Source: Flavobacterium cucumis
Lineage (GTDB): Bacteria; Bacteroidota; Bacteroidia; Flavobacteriales; Flavobacteriaceae
Direction of reading: 5' to 3'
Length of the DNA: 64,000 bases
Assembly (NCBI RefSeq): GCF_900148835.1
Contig: NZ_FRYK01000001.1
Location: forward strand, 1,116,001-1,180,000
Shown here: positions 55,734 to 64,000 of the stretch, in pieces
How the letters are laid out: each line of letters opens with the position of its first letter
Position numbering within the stretch: the stretch's first letter is position 1
Notes under the pieces: model-generated
Told to the model about the DNA's origin: nothing
The model's database searches: none
What the model saw: only the letters and a program-made list of their open reading frames with translations
Translations under genes and position numbers: made by a program

Positions 55734-57392
55734 ATGTGGAAAAGTCATCCTAAAGCATTGCCCTACTTGTTTTTATCTGAAATGTGGGAGCGTTTCGGTT
55801 ATTATTTAATGATTGGTATTTTTACCTTATACCTTAAAGATGTTGAAGCCGGATTCGCTATGACCGAGAAAGAAGCATCCGATTTATATGGAACTTTTAT
55901 CGCTTTGGTATTCTTAACGCCTTTCATTGGTGGTTTAGTTGCCGATAGATATTGGGGGTATAAAAAATCCATAGTTATTGGAGGTTTAATGATGGGAGCT
56001 GGTTATTTCATGATGGGAATTCATGATATAACTATGTTATATATCGCCATGACCTTAGTTATTGTAGGTAATGGTTTTTTTAAGCCTAATATTTCAACAC
56101 TTCTAGGTAATTTCTATACCGAAGAGCAATATAAAGATAAAAAAGATGAAGGCTATAATATTTTCTACATGGGAATTAATGTAGGGGCATTCATTTGTAA
56201 TTTCTTTGGAGCTGCTTTGCAAATTTTATTAGGCTGGCAGTATGCTTTCATGGCGGCTGGAATTGGAATGTTCATCGGTGTTGTCGTTTTTATTTTAGGA
56301 ACCAAACACTATGGTAATAAAACGGAGAAAAAAGGAGTACAAGCCAGTGATATGCCTTTCTGGAAAATTGTAATGTTTATCTTAGTACCATCTGCTGTTT
56401 TTGGAATAATTGGTTGGTTAATAAAAGGAGTAACAACTGAGGCTAATCCTAATGGTTATATTTTTGGTTCGGATAGTACAGATGCTTTTATTTTTGCTTG
56501 TATTCCAGTGATTTTCTTCTACGGAAGTTTATACTTTAAAGCTAAGACGGAAGATAAAAGACCTATTGGAGCTTTGTTAACGATTTTTGCAGTGGTGATT
56601 TTATTCTGGGGTGTTTTCAAATTGAATGGTTCAGCATTAAATACTTGGGCAGACCGTTACACGGATAGAGAAATTACAGGAACTACTCAAACGGTTTTCA
56701 ATGGTTTAAAATTAGCCAAAGAAGTAGAATACAAAAAAGATACGGTTGAATTATACGATTCAAGTTTCCGAATTCAAAAAGTAGATGGAGAAGTTCAAAA
56801 AACAGTGGATTATCCAGTTTACTTTAGAAACGTGGCTAAAGATAAATTACCAGAAGAAGGCGCTTCTGTTTCACTTTGGGCAACCAATTTGAGTCAGTCA
56901 ATTAATCCGGGTTGGGTAATTATTTTAACTCCATTAGTAGTAGCGTTCTTCACTTTTTTAAGAAGCAGAAAGAAAGAGCCTTCAACACCAACCAAAATAG
57001 CATTCGGATTATTAATTTCGGCTTTATCTGTTTTAGTAATGATTGCTGCTGTAAATATGGGAGCAAATGGTTCTGAAAAAGTAAGTGTTTGGTGGTTAGT
57101 TGCTAATTACGGAGTAATCACTATTGGTGAATTATTCTTGAGTCCGATGGGATTATCAGTGGTTTCTAAATTGAGTCCAACAAACATCACTTCACTAATG
57201 ATGGGAGGTTGGTTTTTATCAACCTCTATCGGAAATAAATTGAGTGGTGTATTAGCTAGTCTTTGGGATACGTATGATAACAAACAAGATTTCTTCTGGA
57301 TAAATTTCGGATTATTAATGTTTGCTACTTTGTTAATGTTCATTTTATTGAAACAACTAAACAAAGTAATGCAAGAAAAAGGAATTCACTAA
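55734..57392 (+). CDS. POT-family proton-coupled peptide transporter 2
   Basis: The 552-residue protein has the POT motif LSEMWERFGYYLMIG near residue 14 and NGFFKPNISTLLGNFY near 114. Its special feature is a large soluble loop in the second half (about 305-390, with RYTDREITGTTQTVF and KLPEEGASVSLW), which is longer than in its neighbours. The loop probably lies in the periplasm. It is 1 base before the third POT gene, so the two are cotranslated. Confidence 0.92.
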   Translation: MWKSHPKALPYLFLSEMWERFGYYLMIGIFTLYLKDVEAGFAMTEKEASDLYGTFIALVFLTPFIGGLVADRYWGYKKSIVIGGLMMGAGYFMMGIHDITMLYIAMTLVIVGNGFFKPNISTLLGNFYTEEQYKDKKDEGYNIFYMGINVGAFICNFFGAALQILLGWQYAFMAAGIGMFIGVVVFILGTKHYGNKTEKKGVQASDMPFWKIVMFILVPSAVFGIIGWLIKGVTTEANPNGYIFGSDSTDAFIFACIPVIFFYGSLYFKAKTEDKRPIGALLTIFAVVILFWGVFKLNGSALNTWADRYTDREITGTTQTVFNGLKLAKEVEYKKDTVELYDSSFRIQKVDGEVQKTVDYPVYFRNVAKDKLPEEGASVSLWATNLSQSINPGWVIILTPLVVAFFTFLRSRKKEPSTPTKIAFGLLISALSVLVMIAAVNMGANGSEKVSVWWLVANYGVITIGELFLSPMGLSVVSKLSPTNITSLMMGGWFLSTSIGNKLSGVLASLWDTYDNKQDFFWINFGLLMFATLLMFILLKQLNKVMQEKGIH

Positions 57393-57393
57393 G

Positions 57394-58896
57394 ATGCAAA
57401 CAATAGAACAAATCCAGGGTTTTAAAGGGAAATATCCAAAGCAACTTTGGTATTTATTCTTCAGCGAAATGTGGGAACGTTTTTGTTTCTACGGAATGCG
57501 TGGGATGTTATATTTCTATATGGTTCATCATTTATTGATGGATAAAGAAACAGCTAACCTACAATACGGTGCAACTCAAGCTTGGGTATACGCATTTACC
57601 TTTATTGGAGGATTATTTGCTGATAAAATTTTTGGATTCAGAAAGTCATTATTTTGGGGTGGATTATTAATGATCGTTGGGAGTTTAATATTAGCAATAG
57701 ATCCTAAATCAATGTTTTTTATTGGAGTGAGTTTTACTATTGTAGGTACTGGTTTCTTCAAGCCAAATATTTCATCAATGGTTGGTAAACTATACAGAGA
57801 GGGTGATTCAAGAACAGATGCTGGATTTTCATTGTTTTATGCAGGAGTTAATTTAGGTGCTTTAATTGGCGGTTATGTTTGTATAGCTATAGGAAAAAGA
57901 GAGATGTTATCTTCTATCATACCGGAAGGATTGGAATGGAATATTGCATTTGGGTTAGCTGCTATTGTTATGGTTATTAGTTTATTAACCTTTACACAAA
58001 CTCAAAAAAGTTTAGGAAACATTGGTTTGTCACCATTACAACATATTGAATCTGGTAAAAGAAAAATTTATGAGTGGTCTACTTATATAGGCTCTATTTT
58101 AATTATTCCAATTATAATTGTAATGGTTTCTAATACAGAATATACAGATTACTTCATGTATACCATTGGTCCATTTTCATTGTTATATTTAGCCTATGAA
58201 ATGCGTGGTTTCTCAATAGCTGAAAATAAAAAGTTAATTGCTGCAGTTATTTTTATGCTATTTTCAATTGTTTTTTGGGCCTTTTTTGAACAAAGTGGAG
58301 GCTCATTAAGTGATTTTGCTGCTGAGAATTTAAATAATAAAGTTTTAGGAATTCCTTTAGATCCTAATGGAGTAAACAACTCGGCAAACTCTTTTTTTGT
58401 AATTGCATTCGCAGCACTAGTAGGCATGGTTTGGCTTTGGATGGCTAAGAAAAAGATTGAACCTAATACAATTATTAAATTTGGATTAGCATTCTTATTC
58501 TTAGCTGGAGGTTTTTGGGTTTTTTACTATACCAAGTTTTTTGCAGGACCAGATGGAAAGACTTCTTTAGATTTGTTTACATTTGGATGGTTCGTAATTA
58601 CTTTTGGTGAATTATGTTTATCCCCAATTGGTATGAGTGCCATGACCAAATTATCGCCTCAAAAAACTCAAGCCGTTATTATGGGAATGTGGTTTTTGGC
58701 AAGCGCATATGGTCAATATTTTGCAGGTTTATTAGGTGCAAATATTGCAAGTGCTTCTAAGAACATGACCAACTTAGAAAAATTGAATACCTATGCTAAT
58801 GGTTACCAACAATTAGCAATATACGCTTTAGTAGCTGGACTAGTTTTGATTGCTATTTCTCCAGTCGTTAGGAAATTAATGCAAGAAGTTAAGTAA
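57394..58896 (+). CDS. POT-family proton-coupled peptide transporter 3
   Basis: The 500-residue protein has FSEMWERFCFYGMRGM near residue 23 and GTGFFKPNISSMVGKLYREG near 120, both POT signatures. It has the typical length of a 14-helix bacterial POT. Having three distinct paralogues in a row suggests different peptide preferences, not simple dosage. It follows POT2 after one base. Confidence 0.92.
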   Translation: MQTIEQIQGFKGKYPKQLWYLFFSEMWERFCFYGMRGMLYFYMVHHLLMDKETANLQYGATQAWVYAFTFIGGLFADKIFGFRKSLFWGGLLMIVGSLILAIDPKSMFFIGVSFTIVGTGFFKPNISSMVGKLYREGDSRTDAGFSLFYAGVNLGALIGGYVCIAIGKREMLSSIIPEGLEWNIAFGLAAIVMVISLLTFTQTQKSLGNIGLSPLQHIESGKRKIYEWSTYIGSILIIPIIIVMVSNTEYTDYFMYTIGPFSLLYLAYEMRGFSIAENKKLIAAVIFMLFSIVFWAFFEQSGGSLSDFAAENLNNKVLGIPLDPNGVNNSANSFFVIAFAALVGMVWLWMAKKKIEPNTIIKFGLAFLFLAGGFWVFYYTKFFAGPDGKTSLDLFTFGWFVITFGELCLSPIGMSAMTKLSPQKTQAVIMGMWFLASAYGQYFAGLLGANIASASKNMTNLEKLNTYANGYQQLAIYALVAGLVLIAISPVVRKLMQEVK

Positions 58897-58947
58897 CAGT
58901 TATTTTTGGCATTTAATTTGTTACATTTGTTTTAATAAATTATATAT

Positions 58948-59415
58948 ATGAAGAAGATTTTACTAATAGCGTTTTTAACTTTGACGAGTATGTCAATCCA
59001 AGCGCAAGAAGAGTTAACATGGCATACTGATATGTCAAAAGCAACTGATATTTCAATTAAAGAAAATAAACCAATGTTCTTATTCTTTACAGGCTCTGAT
59101 TGGTGTGGTTGGTGTATTCGTTTGCAAAAAGAAGTTTTTAAAACGCCTGAATTTACGAAATGGGCAAAAGAGAATGTTGTTTTAGTTGAGTTAGATTTCC
59201 CGAGAAGAACGCCACAAGACCAAGCAATTAAAGTTCAAAATGCTCAATTACAACAGCAATTACAAGTGAGAGGTTATCCAACGGTTTGGTTTGTAGGTGC
59301 TGCTAAAACAGATGCTGCTAAAGTGAATTTAACAGCTCTTGGGAGTACGGGTTATGTAGCTGGAGGCCCAAAAGTTTGGCTTGAAGGTGCTAATCAAATT
59401 ATTAAAAAGAAATAA
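58948..59415 (+). CDS. Exported thioredoxin-family protein
   Basis: The 155-residue protein has a signal peptide (to about residue 20, SIQAQ). A thioredoxin-like fold follows, with redox pair WCGWC in GSDWCGWCIRLQKEVF near residue 53 and the cis-proline in RGYPTVWF near 110. It resembles the DUF255/thioredoxin-7 group. It is probably a periplasmic disulphide reductase or isomerase. It ends two bases before the convergent comEC stop, and its terminator lies inside comEC. Confidence 0.87.
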   Translation: MKKILLIAFLTLTSMSIQAQEELTWHTDMSKATDISIKENKPMFLFFTGSDWCGWCIRLQKEVFKTPEFTKWAKENVVLVELDFPRRTPQDQAIKVQNAQLQQQLQVRGYPTVWFVGAAKTDAAKVNLTALGSTGYVAGGPKVWLEGANQIIKKK

Positions 59416-59417
59416 GA

Positions 59418-61430
59418 TTATTTTATTTTATAGAATCCCTTTTCAGCAATCGCATGGAAAGGGATTTTTTCTTTTTTACAAGTAGCTTCCCAACGTTTAA
59501 TGTTGCTTTTATAATTGACTTTATCTGCAATTATTGCTTTTGGTTTTATGTCTCGAATCAATCGAGATAGATTGATTTTAGGATTTTGAGTTAGGATAAT
59601 TATATCAGGATGAATAGAGGTTTGGTAAATACCCATGCTATCAACGATTAAAATTCTTTTGCTTTGAAAAGCAATTGTATTTTGCAAGGGAAAAATTTGT
59701 ATTGAATCCGAGAAGCTACCTCGGCTATAATGACTCAGGGTAGCGTTGTGGATTTCTGGGTTATCACTGAAGGCAATAATGCTATTTTGATTTTTGATTC
59801 CTATTAAAGTTGATTTTTCATTAAAAATAACTAATTCATTACTGTTACTTTCACTCCATTTTACAATGATATAACTCAATTGGAAGAGTAAAAGTGTTCC
59901 CAAAATATAGTTTACGTTTTTAGCTTTAGTATGATATAACCAATACATAAAGGCAACTATTACCAAATACAATGCAAAAGTCAGCCAACCCGAAAACGAA
60001 ATATTTGTAATAATTCCGCTTTTAAATTGTGCAATCCAATGGATATAGTCGTTCATAATTTGAATGCTAAATTCTAAAATTTTCCCCATAAAAACTGCAA
60101 CCGAAGGAAGTACATAATTAAAAAGTAAAATGATAATTCCAGCAATTAAAACCAAACTAGAAAGCGGAATAATAACCAAATTCGCCACTAAAAACAATAA
60201 CGGTAATTGGTTAAAGTAATATAGACTTAAAGGTAAAACGCCTATTTGTGCCGCTATGGAAACTAAGATAGTATCGGTGAGATAAATCGCAATTTTATTT
60301 TCGGAAAAATAGAATTTCTTGTAAAACGGTTGGAACAAAACTATTGATAAAACGGCGGCATAACTCAATTGAAAACCAATGTCGAAAATGGCATTGGGTT
60401 TTACCAGCAAAATCAAAAAGGCAGAAATTGCTAAGGCATTATAAATGGCTTTCGGTTGATTAAAATAGTTTCCAATGCTAACAAAACTAAATAGTGTCAC
60501 TGCTCTAGTTACTGATGCTGGTAAACCCGTAATTAAAGCAAACAACCATAGAATGCCCAATATGGTTAGTAATTGAATTTCAGCTCCAAAACGAATTCTT
60601 TTTAATGGTTTTAACAGGAACACCATAAAAAAGTAAATAATGGAAATATGCAATCCAGAAATTGCTAAAATGTGAATCACACCAGCATTGGAATAATCAG
60701 TAATGGTTTCTTTATCTAATTCTAATCGTTGTCCTAAAATTAAGGCGTCAATAATTGCTTTGGTTTTAGGTTCAAAATGATGAATTTCAAAACTCTTACT
60801 GAGGTTATTTCTGATGTTTTCGATGTAGTAATCAATGGTTTTGCGTGTTTGAACGATTTTAATTTGATTTTCTCGGGTGTAAATTTGATGGTAAACGTTT
60901 TGCTTTTCGAGGTATTTTGAATAATCAAATTGGTACGGATTAAATGCTTTTGGAATAGGATAGATAGGCGCTTTTAGCCAAATGTCATTTCCAGAGTGTA
61001 AAGTTTCACGATTCGTTTTTGGTACATAAAGTAATATTTTTCCAGCAACCATACTATCGTTGAAATGAGTTAGGTTTATAAAATATTTGTTGTATTTTTC
61101 ATTTGGTTTTAATGTAGTTGTAACAATTCCTCGAATGGAATTGTATTCTTCAAAGGATTTTTTTGAGTAATGTTGCTTTAAATTTAAATCGGAATGTATG
61201 TGGAAATTCATCATTCCCAAGATCGAAGCCAATAAGTAAGTAATGATGCCAAAAAAAGAATTTTGAAGCAAAGCTTTTTTGCTTTTCCAAAATAGGATCC
61301 CGAAAATACCTAGACTTACCAACAATGAAATTAGAAGTGTAGTAAAACTCCAATGCAAGTAATATGCAGCAATAATTCCTATCGCAAAACATATGGTTAT
61401 GGTGAGTAATGGAAATTTAAATACTTTCAA
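59418..61430 (-). CDS. comEC: ComEC/Rec2-family DNA uptake channel protein
   Basis: The 670-residue protein has an N-terminal DUF4131 OB region (about 1-190) and the Competence membrane domain (about 225-500). The latter contains AGVIHILAISGLHISIIYFF and LFALITGLPASVTRAVTLF. A C-terminal soluble part of about 160 residues corresponds in position to the metallo-beta-lactamase-like domain but shows no HxHxDH motif. It would carry single-stranded DNA across the inner membrane. It is downstream of lpxB and surE on the same strand. Confidence 0.9.
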   Translation of the reverse strand: MKVFKFPLLTITICFAIGIIAAYYLHWSFTTLLISLLVSLGIFGILFWKSKKALLQNSFFGIITYLLASILGMMNFHIHSDLNLKQHYSKKSFEEYNSIRGIVTTTLKPNEKYNKYFINLTHFNDSMVAGKILLYVPKTNRETLHSGNDIWLKAPIYPIPKAFNPYQFDYSKYLEKQNVYHQIYTRENQIKIVQTRKTIDYYIENIRNNLSKSFEIHHFEPKTKAIIDALILGQRLELDKETITDYSNAGVIHILAISGLHISIIYFFMVFLLKPLKRIRFGAEIQLLTILGILWLFALITGLPASVTRAVTLFSFVSIGNYFNQPKAIYNALAISAFLILLVKPNAIFDIGFQLSYAAVLSIVLFQPFYKKFYFSENKIAIYLTDTILVSIAAQIGVLPLSLYYFNQLPLLFLVANLVIIPLSSLVLIAGIIILLFNYVLPSVAVFMGKILEFSIQIMNDYIHWIAQFKSGIITNISFSGWLTFALYLVIVAFMYWLYHTKAKNVNYILGTLLLFQLSYIIVKWSESNSNELVIFNEKSTLIGIKNQNSIIAFSDNPEIHNATLSHYSRGSFSDSIQIFPLQNTIAFQSKRILIVDSMGIYQTSIHPDIIILTQNPKINLSRLIRDIKPKAIIADKVNYKSNIKRWEATCKKEKIPFHAIAEKGFYKIK
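59435..59470 (+). terminator. Terminator of the thioredoxin gene, inside comEC
   Basis: AATCCCTTT and AAAGGGATT form a stem around 14 bases, followed by a T run. It lies in the last codons of the convergent comEC gene. Confidence 0.7.
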
Positions 61431-61452
61431 GTACTTTTGTAATTAAATGGTA

Positions 61453-61486
61453 TTTGGATTAAGAAGGCGTAGCTTCTTAATCCAAA
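61453..61486. repeat. Perfect 14-base inverted repeat between lpxB and comEC
   Basis: TTTGGATTAAGAAG (61453-61466) pairs exactly with CTTCTTAATCCAAA (61473-61486) around GCGTAG. On the minus strand no T-run follows, so it may be a processing or stability hairpin, not a terminator. Confidence 0.7.
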
Positions 61487-61533
61487 AATAAAAAAAATCC
61501 ATTATATTTATTTCGAACCAATAAGAATTTTCT

Positions 61534-62649
61534 CTATTTTTTTAAAGAATTCACAATCAATTCCGCAGTCTTTTTGCTTGCGCCTTCGCCTCCTAATTTG
61601 TGTTTTAAATCGGCATAATTTTGAAATAAAACAGCACGGCTTTCCGAATTTAAAATTTTATGGAGTTCAACTTTTAAATTCTTGGTATTCAATTCTTCCT
61701 GAATCAATTCTCTAACCACTTCTTTATCCATGATTAAATTTACCAATGAGATGTACTTTAAAGTGATGATGCGTTTGGCAATCTGATACGAAATGTAACT
61801 TCCTTTATAACAAACCACTTCGGGGATATTAAATAAAGCGGTTTCTAAAGTAGCCGTTCCAGAGGTTACTAAAGCCGCATGTGAATGACTCAATAAATCA
61901 TAGGTTTTATTTGAAATGAATTTTACATTATCATTTGTCAAAAATGGTTTGTAAAATGCATATTCCTGACTCGGAGCTCCAGCAATTACAAATTGATACT
62001 CTGGAAAATCTTTTGTTACCGAAAGCATAATCGAAAGCATTTTGGCAATTTCTTGTTTTCGACTTCCTGGTAATAACGCAATAATTGGTTTGTTTGACAA
62101 TTGGTTGTCTTGTCTAAATTTTTCATCGGATACTTCCGTTCTACTAGCAATGGCATCAATTAACGGATGGCCAACGAAATGAACAGGAAAGTTGTGCTTT
62201 TTCTCGTAGAAGTCTTTTTCAAATGGAAGAATTACATACATAAAGTCTACATCGCGTTTGATGGCTTTGATGCGATTTTCTTTCCAAGCCCAAATTTGAG
62301 GCGAAATATAATAATGCGTCGGAATATTGCGTTCTTTCGCCCAAGTTGCAATGCGCATATTGAATCCGGGGTAATCAATAAAAATAATGGCATCAGGTTG
62401 AAATGCTTCGATGTCTTTTTTGCAGATTTTGATGTTGTTCAAAATGGTTTTTAAGTTCATGATGACTTCAATAAATCCCATAAAAGCCAATTCGCGGTAG
62501 TGTTTGACTAAGGTTCCGCCCACATTTTGCATTAAATCGCCACCCCAAAAACGAATTTCGGATGATGGATCCTTTTCATATAAAGCTTTCATCAAGTTAG
62601 CGCCATGTAAGTCGCCCGAAGCTTCTCCTGCTATAATGTAATATTTCAT
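61534..62649 (-). CDS. lpxB: Lipid A disaccharide synthase
   Basis: The 371-residue GT19 glycosyltransferase begins YYIIAGEASGDLHGANLM. It contains FIDYPGFNMRIATWAKE near residue 90, ISPQIWAWKENR near 115, and ALLPGSRKQEIAKML near 192. It joins UDP-diacylglucosamine and lipid X at the inner membrane. It follows surE by 17 bases. Confidence 0.95.
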   Translation of the reverse strand: MKYYIIAGEASGDLHGANLMKALYEKDPSSEIRFWGGDLMQNVGGTLVKHYRELAFMGFIEVIMNLKTILNNIKICKKDIEAFQPDAIIFIDYPGFNMRIATWAKERNIPTHYYISPQIWAWKENRIKAIKRDVDFMYVILPFEKDFYEKKHNFPVHFVGHPLIDAIASRTEVSDEKFRQDNQLSNKPIIALLPGSRKQEIAKMLSIMLSVTKDFPEYQFVIAGAPSQEYAFYKPFLTNDNVKFISNKTYDLLSHSHAALVTSGTATLETALFNIPEVVCYKGSYISYQIAKRIITLKYISLVNLIMDKEVVRELIQEELNTKNLKVELHKILNSESRAVLFQNYADLKHKLGGEGASKKTAELIVNSLKK

Positions 62650-62666
62650 TTTCTAATTGTCTAATT

Positions 62667-63434
62667 TTATAATTCCCAAGAATTCAATTGTTGCATCGCA
62701 TGATGAGCCGTTAAATCAAACTGAACTGGAACAATTGAGATGTATCCATTTTCTAAAGCCCATTCATCGGTGTCAGTTCCTTTATCTAAATTGACAAATT
62801 TTCCGGTTAACCAGTAGTATTCTTTTCCTTGAGGATTCGTTCTTTTATCAAATTCTTCTTGCCACATGGCTTTCGCTTGACGGCAAATTTTCACTCCTCT
62901 TATTTCTTCTTTAGTTAATTTTGGAAAATTAACGTTTAAAATTACACCTTCTGGCAGCCCTTTTTTTAATACTTCAGCTGCAATCTGTTTTACGTGAGGT
63001 TTGATTTGCTCGAAATCAGCATCCCAACTGTAATCTAGTAGGGAAAATCCAATGGCTGGAATTCCTTCAATTCCGGCTTCAACTGCTGCACTCATGGTGC
63101 CTGAATAAATTACATTTATGGAAGAGTTGGAACCATGATTTATTCCTGACACACACAAATCGGGTTTTCTTTTTAAGATTTCGTGAATTGCAATTTTCAC
63201 ACAATCAACGGGTGTTCCGCTGCAACTGTATTCTTGTTCAAGTTCTTTGTCTATTGTTACTTTCTCTAGTTTTAAGGTGTTGTTGATTGTTATTGCGTGT
63301 CCCATTGCGCTTTGTGGGCTATCTGGGGCTACAACTACTACATCGCCTAACGTTTTCATTACGTCAATCAAAGCTCGAATTCCCGGTGCAACAATACTGT
63401 CGTCGTTTGTTACAAGTATTAAAGGTCTTGGCAT
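62667..63434 (-). CDS. surE: 5'/3'-nucleotidase SurE
   Basis: The 255-residue protein begins RPLILVTNDDSIVAPGIRAL, with the metal-binding NDDS motif, and has the VSGINHGSNSSINVIYSGTM segment near residue 96. It removes phosphate from nucleoside monophosphates in the cytoplasm. It leads the surE-lpxB-comEC run and is divergent from the tail-specific protease gene. Confidence 0.95.
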   Translation of the reverse strand: MPRPLILVTNDDSIVAPGIRALIDVMKTLGDVVVVAPDSPQSAMGHAITINNTLKLEKVTIDKELEQEYSCSGTPVDCVKIAIHEILKRKPDLCVSGINHGSNSSINVIYSGTMSAAVEAGIEGIPAIGFSLLDYSWDADFEQIKPHVKQIAAEVLKKGLPEGVILNVNFPKLTKEEIRGVKICRQAKAMWQEEFDKRTNPQGKEYYWLTGKFVNLDKGTDTDEWALENGYISIVPVQFDLTAHHAMQQLNSWEL

Positions 63435-63573
63435 TTATGTCTTTTTTTGCTAAATTAGCTAAAATTTATAAATCCATTTTTTTAAAAGAAATAATTTTAT
63501 AGCTTTAACAAAAAATTATAGATGATAAAGAGTTGTGGCACGATTTTTTATGTATTTTAGATAAAAATTTTTA

Positions 63574-64000
63574 ATGAAACGAATAGGGGAATTTATGAAA
63601 AGAAATTATAAGGTTATTTTGTTTATTACTGCACTTTCTGCAGTATTGTGGAGTTTTATCCCTAATAAGAAAGTGGAGGATCCTGAAAAGGACAAACTAC
63701 TTTTAGACTTGATGACCTTCGTTCTTGAAAAGGTACATTATAGTCCTATTTCATTTGATGACGATTTTTCTAAGCAAGTTTACGATAAGTATTTGGAAGG
63801 GATTGATCCAACGAAGCGTTTTTTTATTCAAAGTGATATTGCTGAATTCAGTAAGTATGAATTGCAAATTGATGACATGATTAGAAATAAAGAGTTGACT
63901 TTCTTTACGCTTACACATACTCGTTTATTAAAAAGAATGGAAGAATCAAGAGCGATTTATAAAGATATATTGTCTAAGCCTTTTGATTTTGAACAAATGG
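63574..64000 (+). CDS. Tail-specific carboxy-terminal protease (Prc/Tsp), N-terminal part, cut by window end
   Basis: The frame is open from the ATG at 63574 to the window edge (about 142 codons). A second in-frame ATG at 63595 begins a more typical signal-anchor (MKRNYKVILFITALSAVLWSF) and may be the real start. The segment LEKVHYSPISFDDDFSKQVY, then YLEGIDPTKRFFIQSDIAEF, is characteristic of the Prc N-terminal domain. The PDZ and S41 catalytic domains lie beyond the window. The enzyme processes periplasmic proteins at their C-termini. Confidence 0.87.
   Translation, partial: MKRIGEFMKRNYKVILFITALSAVLWSFIPNKKVEDPEKDKLLLDLMTFVLEKVHYSPISFDDDFSKQVYDKYLEGIDPTKRFFIQSDIAEFSKYELQIDDMIRNKELTFFTLTHTRLLKRMEESRAIYKDILSKPFDFEQM

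Noticed and set aside
58905..58929. Promoter for the thioredoxin gene (TTTG ... TACATTTG)
   Set aside because: The -7-like TACATTTG is good, but the upstream TTTG is only 13 bases away, not 19, so the pair is not a convincing promoter.
63450..63467. Tandem GCTAAATTA/GCTAAAATT near the surE start
   Set aside because: Only two imperfect 9-base copies; too little to count with the 7/8-base arrays.

Overview
The window is chromosomal DNA of a low-GC Bacteroidota, most likely a Flavobacterium or close relative. The clues are the gliding genes gldE and gldD next to mutY and ssb, a starch locus built on SusC/SusD with a type IX secretion tail on one amylase, Bacteroidota promoters of the TTG-N19-TAnnTTTG type in front of rplU and both tRNA genes, and a mevalonate route to isoprenoids. 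No phage, insertion sequence, rRNA operon or CRISPR array is visible. Genes are tightly packed and no gap over 300 bases lacks a gene.

Layout. 1-2.65 kb: end of mutY, ssb, gldE, gldD. 2.7-8.4 kb: a metal-binding lipoprotein, an EamA exporter, a paired active/inactive M16 peptidase operon, then rplU-rpmA and a tRNA-Leu. 8.7-29.6 kb: an alpha-glucan utilisation locus. On the minus strand it has susC, susD, susE and a secreted GH13 amylase; on the plus strand a LacI-type regulator, a sugar symporter, beta-phosphoglucomutase, GH65 maltose phosphorylase, GH97 glucosidase, a SusA-like GH13, an esterase and a lipoprotein GH13. 29.7-39.6 kb: a flavoprotein, TspO, mvaD, a toxin-antitoxin pair, mevalonate kinase, a UbiA prenyltransferase, an rRNA pseudouridine synthase, an NTF2-like protein, dusB and lepA. 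39.7-41.4 kb: umuC-umuD in inverted order. 41.5-49.1 kb: a minus-strand block coaX, outer-membrane barrel, TPR protein, lptC, a small membrane protein, a CorC-like protein and a PpiD-like foldase. 49.2-51.6 kb: tRNA-Phe, a GYDIA GHMP kinase and HMG-CoA reductase. 51.7-59.4 kb: dipeptidyl peptidase IV, three POT peptide transporters and a thioredoxin-like protein. 59.4-64 kb: comEC, lpxB, surE and the start of a tail-specific protease.

How the genes work together. Outer-membrane SusCDE and exported amylases should capture and cut starch or glycogen. Periplasmic GH97 and GH13 enzymes trim the oligosaccharides, the symporter brings in maltose, and maltose phosphorylase with beta-phosphoglucomutase gives glucose plus glucose 6-phosphate. 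The DPP-POT cluster does the equivalent for peptides. Four mevalonate-pathway genes in two clusters supply isoprenoid precursors, with a prenyltransferase downstream.

The most unusual non-coding signal is a set of short degenerate tandem arrays with 7- or 8-base units, each locus using a different word. They sit in the gaps at about 20.87, 33.14, 34.11, 36.07 and 37.70 kb, and at 34.1 kb two five-unit arrays face each other around an 11-base loop. Other signals are two copies of a small element with inverted ends between convergent genes, mutually exclusive hairpins in the symporter leader, and a hairpin between susE and the amylase gene.
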